Shown one piece after another: positions 1 to 7,295 of a stretch of 64,000 bases of DNA (positions are counted from its first letter, which is position 1; each line of letters starts with the position of its first letter). Under the pieces are notes generated by a model. That model saw only the letters and a list, made by a program, of their open reading frames with translations, made no database searches and was not told the DNA's origin. This stretch comes from an uncultured bacterium (lineage in GTDB: Bacteria; Cyanobacteriota; Vampirovibrionia; Gastranaerophilales; Gastranaerophilaceae): the NCBI GenBank assembly GCA_949285255.1, contig CASDXV010000011.1:1-64000 (forward strand), given 5' to 3'. The position numbers and the translations under genes were made by a program.

Positions 1-83
1 CTCTGCTCGCAACGTCGCCATCGATTGGTTACATCTTTCGCTTTCTCAACGAAAGCTCAAGATTAACACACGGCTTACGCTTT

Positions 84-97
84 TCGGGCACCTACCC
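84..97 (-). other. tRNA-Tyr-like 5' fragment; 1-83 unassigned
   Basis: On the minus strand, 26 bp after tRNA-Thr(GGU), the sequence reads like the first 14 nt of a bacterial tRNA-Tyr: acceptor strand GGGTAGG, then TG, then D-stem CCCGA. The sequence that follows (83 down to 1) does not fold as a tRNA. No D-stem 3' half, anticodon arm or CCTACCC acceptor partner is seen before the window edge. It has a small hairpin (GCTTTC/GAAAGC) and is less AT-rich than the other spacers. It could be a tRNA gene interrupted by an insertion, another structured RNA, or a chance match. Confidence 0.2.
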
Positions 98-122
98 ATG
101 TTAATACCGTATTTGTTACAAA

Positions 123-194
123 TGCCCTTGACGAGATTTGAACTCGTGGCCTCTCCCTTACCAAGGGAGTGCGCTACCCCTGCGCCACAAGGGC
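123..194 (-). tRNA. tRNA-Thr (anticodon GGU)
   Basis: A 72-nt cloverleaf reads on the minus strand. Acceptor GCCCTTG pairs with CAAGGGC, the D-stem is GCGC/GCGC, and the anticodon stem CTCCC/GGGAG encloses loop TTGGTAA, giving anticodon GGT. The T-arm is ACGAG-TTCAAAT-CTCGT and the discriminator is A. No CCA is encoded, so the tail must be added by CCA-adding enzyme. It follows tRNA-Thr(UGU) on the same strand with a 66-bp spacer, suggesting one tRNA transcript. Confidence 0.96.
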
Positions 195-260
195 ATAAAC
201 AACCCTTTGACGGGTGCGGCATTGATTTGATAGATTTTAAAAGTGCAATTGTAGAAAATC

Positions 261-332
261 TGCCGATGGAGGGAATCGAACCCCCAACCTACGGTTTACA
301 AAACCGTTGCTCTACCATTGAGCCACATCGGC
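261..332 (-). tRNA. tRNA-Thr (anticodon UGU)
   Basis: A 72-nt cloverleaf on the minus strand. Acceptor GCCGATG pairs with CATCGGC, the D-stem is GCTC/GAGC, and the anticodon stem ACGGT/ACCGT encloses loop TTTGTAA, giving anticodon TGT. The T-arm is GGGGG-TTCGATT-CCCTC and the discriminator is A. The 3' CCA is not encoded. Together with the downstream GGU isoacceptor it covers most threonine codons. Confidence 0.96.
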
Positions 333-391
333 AATTCTTCATGATATGTACAATATTATTAAGGACAAGGCAAACTGTCAAGCAAAATTTA

Positions 392-1315
392 TTACAGCAG
401 ATTTTTGACCTTTGAGTAAAATTTATGAAATATTTTTCTTATAACACCGTCAATATTTATAACACCCCTGTTGTTGCACAATCTACAGGCCAAATCGTAT
501 AAATCTCTATCGTAACTAAGCTTTATTATCCAGTAGTTTAAAATAGATGAAACTTTTTGAATATAATATTCTTCGCCCATTTTTTCAACAACGGCATCTT
601 TTATATAATTAAAAGCTTTTTCAAACTGTTCCGTAACTTGAGGTTTATTAAAATTCTTTTTTTTGAAAAATCTGTAGTAATATCCGGCATCATTCAGATA
701 AGTTACGGTTTTTAAGCACTTTAAAACATCACAGTAAAAAACCAAATCCTCACTAAAGGTTAAATCTTCCTTAAAAAATATTGAATTACCAAGCAAAAAC
801 TCTCTTTTAAAAATCTTGTTCCAAACCTCATAATTAAGTTCAAAAAGCTCTTCTAAGGCTTCATTAGCAAAAAACGGTTTTTTAAAATCCGCTATAGATT
901 TAAGCGTGCGCTTAGAATTGTCTCTTTTTACACGCTTTTTTTTCTCCATATACAAATGATACGGAAAAACAAGCATATCTGACGGGTTTAAATTAAATTC
1001 GTCATATGCCCTTTTTAGGATAGTTTCTTCTAAATAATCATCAGAATCGATAAAATAAACATACTCTCCTGTGGCGTTTTTTAGCCCGTAGTTTCTGCAA
1101 AAAGACACACCGCTGTTTTTTTCGGTATTAAATATTTTTATCCTGTTGTCGCTAAATTCTTTTAGAATATTTAAAGTATTGTCAGTCGAACAATCATCGA
1201 CTATAATAAACTCATAGTCCCCAAACGTCTGGTTTATAACACTTGAGATACATTGTTTGATGTATTTTTCTTTGTTATACACAGTTGTGACGATTGAAAA
1301 AAAAGGCGCTTTCAT
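392..1315 (-). CDS. Family 2 glycosyltransferase
   Basis: This 307-aa protein has the GT-A fold signature of GT2 enzymes, which move a sugar from a nucleotide-sugar to a glycan or lipid acceptor, usually for surface polysaccharide. Seen: the N-terminal FSIVTTVYN strand (residues 6-14), VDDCSTDNT (39-47), and the metal-binding DSDD (90-93). There is no signal peptide or membrane segment, so it is probably cytoplasmic or peripheral at the membrane. It is a single gene, divergent from the 1387 gene, ending about 60 bp before the tRNA-Thr genes. The start ATG has no Shine-Dalgarno; AT-rich TAAAAT/TATAAT elements lie directly upstream. The acceptor cannot be read from sequence. Confidence 0.9.
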   Translation of the reverse strand: MKAPFFSIVTTVYNKEKYIKQCISSVINQTFGDYEFIIVDDCSTDNTLNILKEFSDNRIKIFNTEKNSGVSFCRNYGLKNATGEYVYFIDSDDYLEETILKRAYDEFNLNPSDMLVFPYHLYMEKKKRVKRDNSKRTLKSIADFKKPFFANEALEELFELNYEVWNKIFKREFLLGNSIFFKEDLTFSEDLVFYCDVLKCLKTVTYLNDAGYYYRFFKKKNFNKPQVTEQFEKAFNYIKDAVVEKMGEEYYIQKVSSILNYWIIKLSYDRDLYDLACRLCNNRGVINIDGVIRKIFHKFYSKVKNLL

Positions 1316-1323
1316 ATTATAAT

Positions 1324-1352
1324 TTTACAATAAAAGTTCTCTTTGTTATAAT
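1324..1352 (+). promoter_or_regulatory. Sigma-70-type promoter for the 1387 gene
   Basis: TTTACA (1324-1329) is separated by 17 bp from TATAAT (1347-1352), with an upstream TG (extended -10, TGT-TATAAT). This is one mismatch from consensus at -35 and a perfect -10. Predicted transcription start is about 1359, giving a leader of roughly 28 nt before ATG 1387. Confidence 0.6.
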
Positions 1353-1386
1353 TATCGAGCAAACTTTTACGAGATAGAAAGTTAAA

Positions 1387-3813
1387 ATGCAAGTTATACA
1401 AACTATAAATGATACCATAAGAATTTTATTCAGCCCCGAAGAAGAGGACTTTAAGCTTCTTGATTTTTTACTTGTGCAAGAATCTGACAACAAATACCTT
1501 GCTCAGATTATTGAGATTTATGATGACAAATATGACGCATCACAAAATGTTGCAAGGGTAAAATTATTCTTTAAAGTAAATGAAAACGGTGAAGTGTTCG
1601 GCTATGACCACTTTACGCCCTCTAAAGAATGTGAAATAAATAAGCTTAAAAAAGAGGAAATTTTAACTTTCATAAATGAAGGCAAAGAAGCTCTAAACAT
1701 AGGTCTTGACTACAGAAGCGAAGAACCCCTTGATATAAACCTTGATTTTTTAAAAAACAACGCGGTGATTTTTGCAGACAGAATTGACCACTCAAACAAT
1801 ATTAGCGCAAGCTTTGCAAGAACTTTATCAAGATATAACAAGCACAGTGTAATTTTTGACTTCACGGGCGCACTTGAGATAGAAAATGCAAAAAAACTGA
1901 AAATTACTCAAGACATCAAACTCCCGCTTGATTTCTACAGCTTAGACTACGTCTGGGAAAAGGGTCTTTCTACTGCCAGTCTTGAAACTCAAGCAATTTG
2001 CAGAGAAATTTTTAATGAAGTAAAAACTTTTGCAAAAAATACACCTGAGGGGTTTATTCCTTTTGATAAGTTCTTAAATGTTGTTGAAATACAATACAAA
2101 GCTACACCTATCATTGAACTTACGGTACTTTTAAACAAATTAAAGGCATATCAGAAAAACAACATTTTTGCAAAAAGCAAAAAGGATTTTGAAGCTGTTA
2201 AAAAAGCAGTTGATAAAAACGACATCACAATTATTGATTTTTCTGAGGTGAAAACCTCTTGGCACAAAGAGTTTTGCGATTTTGTAATAAGAAATATGCA
2301 AGATGATGTTTTTGTGTTCTTGAGAATAAATGAAACAAATACAGATGTTGATTTAATCAACTTTATTTACGATAAAAAACCTAAAACTCACTTTATCTCA
2401 AGTGTTTCATACAGTTTTTCAAAAATGCCTCATATAATTGAGCGCGTTCAAAACTACGTACTTTTGCCCACACTCAACCCAAAACGCGACTTTGGTGCGG
2501 CAAGTTTTGAATTGATGTCTATTAATAAAGACGAGTGCATTTTATTTGGCGAAGACACAGAAAACTTTATTTTTACAATAAAAAATGACCGCTTTGAAAA
2601 TACCGTGGGAAATGCACCAAAAGCTCTTAAAAAAACAAGACTCAGACTTTCTGAGTCAGGAATTAAATCAGGCAATGTCTTAAAAGAAAAATTTAGAGCG
2701 GCACACAAAGAAGAAATCGAACAACAAGGTGAAGATAATGTTCTAACCGAAGAAGAGCTTGAGTTTTTCGGTCAGTTTGAAGAGCCTGTCAGTGAAGAGG
2801 TAATCGAGGAGGAAGAAAAAACTCCCGTAAAAAAGTCTGATGAAAGTGATGCTACAGAGCATTACGAAGAAGAAATTCTCCCCGACAAGACAGAAGATGA
2901 AATAGTTGAGCCTGAGGTTTTAAAAGAAGAAGAGCAGGTTGAAGAAACCGTAGAAGAAGTTTTTATACCCGATGAAGGTGTACAAGAAAATACTGCTTTT
3001 GAAGATGACACTTTTATAGAAAAGCAGGATGAAATTATCGCACAAGAGCCTGTCTTAGAGGATAATGAAGAATTACCCACGGAAGAAAGCAGGGAAAATA
3101 ACACAGCAATTGAACAAGAGCCTATAGAAGAGGATGAAATTCAACAAGAGCTTACAGATGGAAATACTCAGACAACAGAAAATATTGAATTACCTCAGGA
3201 TGAAACTATAGCAGCTGAAGAAAAAGAAGAGCAAATTTCTTCCTTAATAAACACTGAAACTCCAACCCAAGAAGTTGAAGAACCGGAGGAATTTGAGGAA
3301 GAACAACAGGAAGAACAACAGGAAGAAGAACAAGAAGAAGAGCTCTCCGGCAAAAACTTCCAGAACATATTTAAAGAAACTGAAGAAGAAACAACTCAAG
3401 AAGAAACTCAAGAAGAGGCATTTTCTCTTGAGGAACTTGCTCAACAGTCGGTAGAAAACGCATTCAATCAGGTAATTGATGAAGAAGATGAAAAAGAAGA
3501 ACACCCGCAAGAGCAAAAAGATGATTCATCTGCCCTTATAATTGATGATAATGTAGTTATAGATTTAGAAAAAATAAAAGAGCACGTAGATACCAAAAAC
3601 GGCAGCGAATTGCCTATTTTTAAAAACAAAACGGAAGCAAAAGAAAAAGAAGTTTTTAATACGGGCGATAAAATTGAACATGATAAATACGGCAAAGGCG
3701 AAGTAGTAAAAGTGATAAACTACGCTAATCGCTCACTTTTACAAATAAACTTTGAAGAAGTAGGCAAAAGACTTCTTGACCCTGATATTGCAAACATTAA
3801 AAAAGCCGACTAA
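1387..3813 (+). CDS. Acidic protein: degenerate HerA-like N-terminus, PcrA/UvrD-type Tudor C-terminus
   Basis: 808 aa in three parts. Residues 1-430 resemble a HerA-type barrel plus ATPase domain, but the expected Walker A site is replaced by NAVIFADRIDHSN (about 125-137), so ATP binding is probably lost. Residues about 440-720 are extremely Glu-rich low complexity, including near-tandem GAAGAACAACAG units at about 3298-3342. Residues 758-808 (GDKIEHDKYGKGEVVKV ... VGKRLL) match the C-terminal Tudor-like module of UvrD/PcrA helicases, which in PcrA binds RNA polymerase. There is no signal peptide. It is a single gene with a good promoter at 1324-1352. The Tudor assignment is fairly firm; the HerA relation is tentative. 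A role in transcription or DNA transactions is inference. Confidence 0.8.
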   Translation: MQVIQTINDTIRILFSPEEEDFKLLDFLLVQESDNKYLAQIIEIYDDKYDASQNVARVKLFFKVNENGEVFGYDHFTPSKECEINKLKKEEILTFINEGKEALNIGLDYRSEEPLDINLDFLKNNAVIFADRIDHSNNISASFARTLSRYNKHSVIFDFTGALEIENAKKLKITQDIKLPLDFYSLDYVWEKGLSTASLETQAICREIFNEVKTFAKNTPEGFIPFDKFLNVVEIQYKATPIIELTVLLNKLKAYQKNNIFAKSKKDFEAVKKAVDKNDITIIDFSEVKTSWHKEFCDFVIRNMQDDVFVFLRINETNTDVDLINFIYDKKPKTHFISSVSYSFSKMPHIIERVQNYVLLPTLNPKRDFGAASFELMSINKDECILFGEDTENFIFTIKNDRFENTVGNAPKALKKTRLRLSESGIKSGNVLKEKFRAAHKEEIEQQGEDNVLTEEELEFFGQFEEPVSEEVIEEEEKTPVKKSDESDATEHYEEEILPDKTEDEIVEPEVLKEEEQVEETVEEVFIPDEGVQENTAFEDDTFIEKQDEIIAQEPVLEDNEELPTEESRENNTAIEQEPIEEDEIQQELTDGNTQTTENIELPQDETIAAEEKEEQISSLINTETPTQEVEEPEEFEEEQQEEQQEEEQEEELSGKNFQNIFKETEEETTQEETQEEAFSLEELAQQSVENAFNQVIDEEDEKEEHPQEQKDDSSALIIDDNVVIDLEKIKEHVDTKNGSELPIFKNKTEAKEKEVFNTGDKIEHDKYGKGEVVKVINYANRSLLQINFEEVGKRLLDPDIANIKKAD

Positions 3814-3817
3814 TAAA

Positions 3818-4729
3818 CTACTTCATAAATTCGTTTAAATCTATAAATTCAACAGCTTCTTCTATCGTGTCAAAAACGTGAATTACGTTATTTAAAAACA
3901 CATAGTTAAGCGCTTTTTTAATGTCCTCGCAAGGTTTTACAAGTATAAATAATCCCTCTTTTTGAGATGTTGTTTTATAAACATCGGCAAAAATACTTGC
4001 ATAATTATCAGAGAATATTTTTATATGCTCTAAGTTGAAAATAATATTCGGTTTACCTGTTAAGACATTTGTATTTGCCTCTTTTAAAATCTTATCAAGG
4101 TATTTTTCATTATTTATTTTATAAATTGTCATTACACAAATATTGTCGTTAATGTAGTATTTATGAAATTCCTCATTTACAACTTTATTTGTAGAATTTG
4201 AAATAAACTTCAAAATACCCTCATGCCACTCGGGCTGCTTTGGTATAAACTCATCAACACCGTACTTGTAGCACTCTTGAATCATCTTAGTGTCATCAGT
4301 ACCTGATATTACAATAAGTTTAAAGTCTTTTTCTTCTTGCGCTTTAATCTTATTTGCTTCGCTTATAAGTTCAAAACCGTCTTTTGCATCGGGCAAGAAA
4401 AGGTCAATTATAAGATAATCTATTTTTTTCTTTTTAAGCTCAGTTAGTGCTTCTTCTTTATTTCTTGCAACATAAACATTTATGCCGATTTTTTTAAGCA
4501 TGGAAGTAAGCTGATAAATAGAAAGCTCCATATCATCAACTATAAGAACACTTATATTCTCAGCCGTAAAAAAGCTTAGAGGATAGTTAAAAAAGTTCAA
4601 CTTTCTCTCAAGAGCAATCAGTGCTCTTGATACTGTTTCACTTGCCTCTATCTCAGGGTTTACATCAATTCCCGATAATTTAACCAGATTCAGATACTGG
4701 TCATGTGTTAGTTTTATTTCATCTTCCAT
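3818..4729 (-). CDS. Response regulator with REC and STAS-like domains
   Basis: 303 aa. A helical N-terminus of about 58 residues precedes a complete receiver domain (about 60-178): acidic pair D65-D66, phospho-acceptor D109 in LIIDLFLPD, S142 in ISGTDD, and K164 in IPK. The C-terminal part (about 193-296) has the alternating pattern of a STAS domain (NIIFNLEHIKIFSDNYASIF, then LFILVKPCEDI and VFDTIEEAVEF), as in anti-sigma factor antagonists. Known REC proteins act by phosphorylation-driven conformational change; known STAS domains bind switch kinases or anti-sigma factors. A link from histidine-kinase signalling to partner switching is inference. No kinase gene is adjacent. The start ATG lacks a Shine-Dalgarno, and TATAAT (4737-4742, minus) ends 7 nt before it. 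Confidence 0.82.
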   Translation of the reverse strand: MEDEIKLTHDQYLNLVKLSGIDVNPEIEASETVSRALIALERKLNFFNYPLSFFTAENISVLIVDDMELSIYQLTSMLKKIGINVYVARNKEEALTELKKKKIDYLIIDLFLPDAKDGFELISEANKIKAQEEKDFKLIVISGTDDTKMIQECYKYGVDEFIPKQPEWHEGILKFISNSTNKVVNEEFHKYYINDNICVMTIYKINNEKYLDKILKEANTNVLTGKPNIIFNLEHIKIFSDNYASIFADVYKTTSQKEGLFILVKPCEDIKKALNYVFLNNVIHVFDTIEEAVEFIDLNEFMK

Positions 4730-4736
4730 AATCCTA

Positions 4737-4742
4737 ATTATA
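4737..4742 (-). promoter_or_regulatory. -10 hexamer 7 nt before the REC-STAS start
   Basis: TATAAT on the minus strand ends 7 nt upstream of the ATG at 4729. No convincing -35 is seen. If used, transcription would begin at the start codon, giving a leaderless mRNA. Confidence 0.35.
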
Positions 4743-4826
4743 CAATATTATTGAGAAAATGCCACAAGAAAAAATTTGTACTATAATATTTCCTAAAGGG
4801 GATAAGTAATAAACAGGAGCAATTTA

Positions 4827-6338
4827 ATGCAAGATACACTAAACACAAAAGCTTTCGGCAAAAATGACATAAGAGGAATTTTCCCGTCAGAAGTAAACTC
4901 CGAACTTTACTTTTATGTTGCAAAAGGTTACATAAGCTGGATGCAAGAGCAGCTTACAAAGTTAAGCGGTACAAAAAAACCTGTTGATGAGATTTTAGTT
5001 AGTGTATGTATGGATGCAAGACTGCATTCAAAAGAGCTTAAAGATGCTCTGATACAAGGACTTTGCGCTGCAGGGGTAAATGTTTTAGACTTAGGTCTTG
5101 CGCCGACTCCCCTTGGTTACTTTAGTGAATTTGCAAAAATAGATACTGAAATAACAGAAGGAAAAAGCGTAAACGGTGCGCTTATCATAACGGCATCGCA
5201 TAACCCGAGCGAATATAACGGGCTTAAAATGACATTTAACAAAGCCTCTTTAAGTGAAGAACAGATTAAAGAAGTAAAAGAACACACTCAAAAAGCCTAC
5301 GAGGACGCTAAAGCCGATAAATACAGAACATTCAGGTGCGGTTTTGTTAAAAAATACAATATCATCTCAAACTACACGGATAAAATATCCGATATGTTTG
5401 ACAAAATAGGAAACGGCATTAAAATTGTCGTAGACTCCGCTAACGCTACAGGCGGGCTTGTAGCGCCGCAACTGTATCGTGAGCTTGGCTGCGAGGTGAT
5501 TGAATTATTCTCTGAACCTGACGGAAACTTCCCTAACCACCACCCTAACCCGTCAGATGAAAAAACCCTTGATGCTATTAAAAAAGCGGTGGTAGAAAAC
5601 AAAGCCGACTTTGGTATAGCTTTTGACGGTGATTCAGACAGAATAGGCGTTGTTAGCTCAAAAGGTAAAACTATTTCAGGCGACAAACTGCTTTTAATCT
5701 ATGCTCTTGATTTAATAAAAGAATTAAAAGCACACGGCGAATCACCCACAGTTGTAAGCGAAGTTAAATGCTCACAAGTACTCTACGATACAATCAATGC
5801 TCAAGGCGGTGTAGCGATAATGCACAAAACAGGCCATGGTTATATTAAATCCAAAATGAAAGAAACAGGAGCACTTTTAGCAGGAGAAATGAGCGGACAT
5901 GTGTTCTTTAAAGACAGATACTTTGGCTATGATGACGCTATTTATGCCGGCTGCAGATTGATTGAAATAGTTGCAAAAAACAAAAAACTAAAACCGAGTT
6001 TTGACTTACAAGAATTAATTAAACCCTTTGATGAAGTTTATCTTTCAAACGAAGAAAGGCTAAAATGCCCTAACGAATTTAAAAAACCTGTCCTTGAAGA
6101 ACTGAAAGGCAGGATATCGGATGAACTTTTCAATTCAAAAATAAAAGATATCATAACAATTGACGGCCTAAGAATTATCTTTGAAGACGGTTTTGCCCTC
6201 ATCAGACAAAGTAACACAGAACCTGTTTTTACTTTAAGATTTGAAGCAAAAACAAAAGAACAGTGCGAAAACTACCGCAAAACGCTGTGCGATTTAACAA
6301 ATGAAATTACTCTAAAATATGCTCAGACAAAAGTCTAA
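4827..6338 (+). CDS. Phosphomannomutase/phosphoglucomutase
   Basis: 503-aa alpha-D-phosphohexomutase interconverting hexose 6-phosphate and 1-phosphate. It feeds UDP/ADP-glucose or GDP-mannose synthesis in the cytoplasm. Seen: catalytic phosphoserine motif TASHNP (122-127, Ser124), metal loop DGDSDR (267-272), sugar-binding GEMSGH (about 355), and the C-terminal phosphate-binding RQSNTEP. The length fits the bacterial PMM/PGM (ManB/AlgC) family, and sequence alone does not separate the two activities. ATG is preceded by a clear AGGAG Shine-Dalgarno; TATAAT at 4782-4787 is a candidate -10. In this window it could supply glucose-1-phosphate to the GlgC-like protein at 54.7 kb (inference). Confidence 0.93.
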   Translation: MQDTLNTKAFGKNDIRGIFPSEVNSELYFYVAKGYISWMQEQLTKLSGTKKPVDEILVSVCMDARLHSKELKDALIQGLCAAGVNVLDLGLAPTPLGYFSEFAKIDTEITEGKSVNGALIITASHNPSEYNGLKMTFNKASLSEEQIKEVKEHTQKAYEDAKADKYRTFRCGFVKKYNIISNYTDKISDMFDKIGNGIKIVVDSANATGGLVAPQLYRELGCEVIELFSEPDGNFPNHHPNPSDEKTLDAIKKAVVENKADFGIAFDGDSDRIGVVSSKGKTISGDKLLLIYALDLIKELKAHGESPTVVSEVKCSQVLYDTINAQGGVAIMHKTGHGYIKSKMKETGALLAGEMSGHVFFKDRYFGYDDAIYAGCRLIEIVAKNKKLKPSFDLQELIKPFDEVYLSNEERLKCPNEFKKPVLEELKGRISDELFNSKIKDIITIDGLRIIFEDGFALIRQSNTEPVFTLRFEAKTKEQCENYRKTLCDLTNEITLKYAQTKV

Positions 6339-6360
6339 GTCATATAAACTTTGAGGCAAT

Positions 6361-6401
6361 TTTAACTTTAGTAATATATGACTATAATTTTTAAAGTTAA
6401 A
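6361..6401 (+). promoter_or_regulatory. 10-bp inverted repeat flanking a -10-like element
   Basis: TTTAACTTTA (6361-6370) has its exact inverted copy TAAAGTTAAA at 6392-6401, with 21 bp between. The interval contains TATAAT (6383-6388). It lies just upstream of the 6419 gene. It could be an operator or an AU hairpin; in an AT-rich spacer chance is not excluded. Confidence 0.3.
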
Positions 6402-6403
6402 GT

Positions 6404-6412
6404 TGATATAAT
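6404..6412 (+). promoter_or_regulatory. Extended -10 promoter immediately before the 6419 gene
   Basis: TGA-TATAAT (6404-6412) is a TGn-extended -10 ending 6 nt before ATG 6419. No matched -35 is seen, which is usual for extended -10 promoters. It predicts transcription starting at or next to the ATG, and the gene has no Shine-Dalgarno. Confidence 0.45.
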
Positions 6413-6418
6413 CAGAAT

Positions 6419-7255
6419 ATGAAAAAAATAACAGGCAATATAATAATAACGGCACTAATACTTATGCTCATAAACCCCATATGCGCATACGCCGCTGCGC
6501 CTGTTACGCTCGCTTCGCATTTAGGTAAGATAGAGCAAGAACTCTGGGGGTTTGAATACGGCTCACAAACAGACACCGAGCGTATAGGAAGAATTGAGCA
6601 AAGTGTTTTTGGTCAAACAAATGACAAAGAAACAATTGAAAAAAGAATAGAAAAAATAAACAAAGCTCTTGGCATAGAATCTCAAAAAGAAGCGCAAAGC
6701 AGCGCAGGAGAGCTTTTAAGCGAAGAGATGGATGGTATTTCATATCCTCAAATTGACCAGCTTGAAATGAAATTATTCTCGCAAGTCTATGACAAAGAAA
6801 ATATCTACAAACGTATCGAAAGACTTGAGAAAAAGATTTTTGGTGCAGCACAAGAGGGTGACTTGGCCTCACGTACGGATAAATTAAAAGGCTACTTAAA
6901 TATCGATACCACGCCAAAAACCGTCTATTCAAGAGGCGATATACCCCAATACGAACAATCTTACGACGGTTATGGTTCAGACATAAATATACAAATCTCA
7001 GGACTTGAGCAGTCATTATTTGGTAAAACATTTTCCCAAGACCCGACAGGGCTAAGGCTTAACAGACTTGAGAGAAAAATATTCCAGAGAGATTTTTCTT
7101 CAGATGATGATGTAGTTCGCATGCAAAGACTTCAGGCCGCTGCAAGCGCTAAAAAAACAGCAAAATACTATGATATGAATAAAGCCCAAAAATTCACCTC
7201 TACAGGGCTTCAAATAGGTACGCTTATTCTTATGATACTTGCAATGATATTGTAA
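6419..7255 (+). CDS. Exported repeat protein with C-terminal membrane anchor
   Basis: 278 aa. An N-terminal signal peptide (to about AYA, residue 25) precedes three degenerate repeats of about 50-60 aa. Each has a consensus like LE..LFG......R...LE..IFG: IEQELWGFEYG ... IEQSVFG; LEMKLFSQ ... LEKKIFG; LEQSLFG ... LERKIFQ. A hydrophobic C-terminal segment (about 260-278) is likely a membrane anchor. Similar LE..VFG repeats occur in cyanobacterial-lineage hypothetical proteins (recalled, not searched). No enzyme motif is visible. It leads a same-strand run with the TPR, lipoprotein and Cys-cluster genes, so an envelope structural role is plausible but unproven. Confidence 0.8.
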   Translation: MKKITGNIIITALILMLINPICAYAAAPVTLASHLGKIEQELWGFEYGSQTDTERIGRIEQSVFGQTNDKETIEKRIEKINKALGIESQKEAQSSAGELLSEEMDGISYPQIDQLEMKLFSQVYDKENIYKRIERLEKKIFGAAQEGDLASRTDKLKGYLNIDTTPKTVYSRGDIPQYEQSYDGYGSDINIQISGLEQSLFGKTFSQDPTGLRLNRLERKIFQRDFSSDDDVVRMQRLQAAASAKKTAKYYDMNKAQKFTSTGLQIGTLILMILAMIL

Positions 7256-7260
7256 GTCAG

Positions 7261-7289
7261 TTGATTTTTGCACAAAAACATAAGATAAT
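7261..7289 (+). promoter_or_regulatory. Promoter for the TPR gene, 6 nt from its ATG
   Basis: TTGATT (7261-7266), a 17-bp spacer, then GATAAT (7284-7289), ending 6 nt before ATG 7296. It matches consensus 4/6 and 5/6 with ideal spacing. It predicts a leaderless transcript starting at the ATG. Confidence 0.45.
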
Positions 7290-7295
7290 AATCCT

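Noticed and set aside
98-415. Plus-strand 105-aa reading frame at the left edge
   Set aside because: It runs antisense across both tRNA-Thr genes; its apparent protein is translated tRNA.
3298-3342. Short tandem repeat (GAAGAACAACAG units), considered as a CRISPR or regulatory repeat
   Set aside because: It is in frame within the Glu/Gln-rich linker, has no spacers, and is explained by coding low complexity.
3244-3695. Minus-strand reading frames rich in Phe, Leu and Ser opposite the acidic protein
   Set aside because: They are antisense images of Glu-rich codons (GAA read as TTC), with no start signals.
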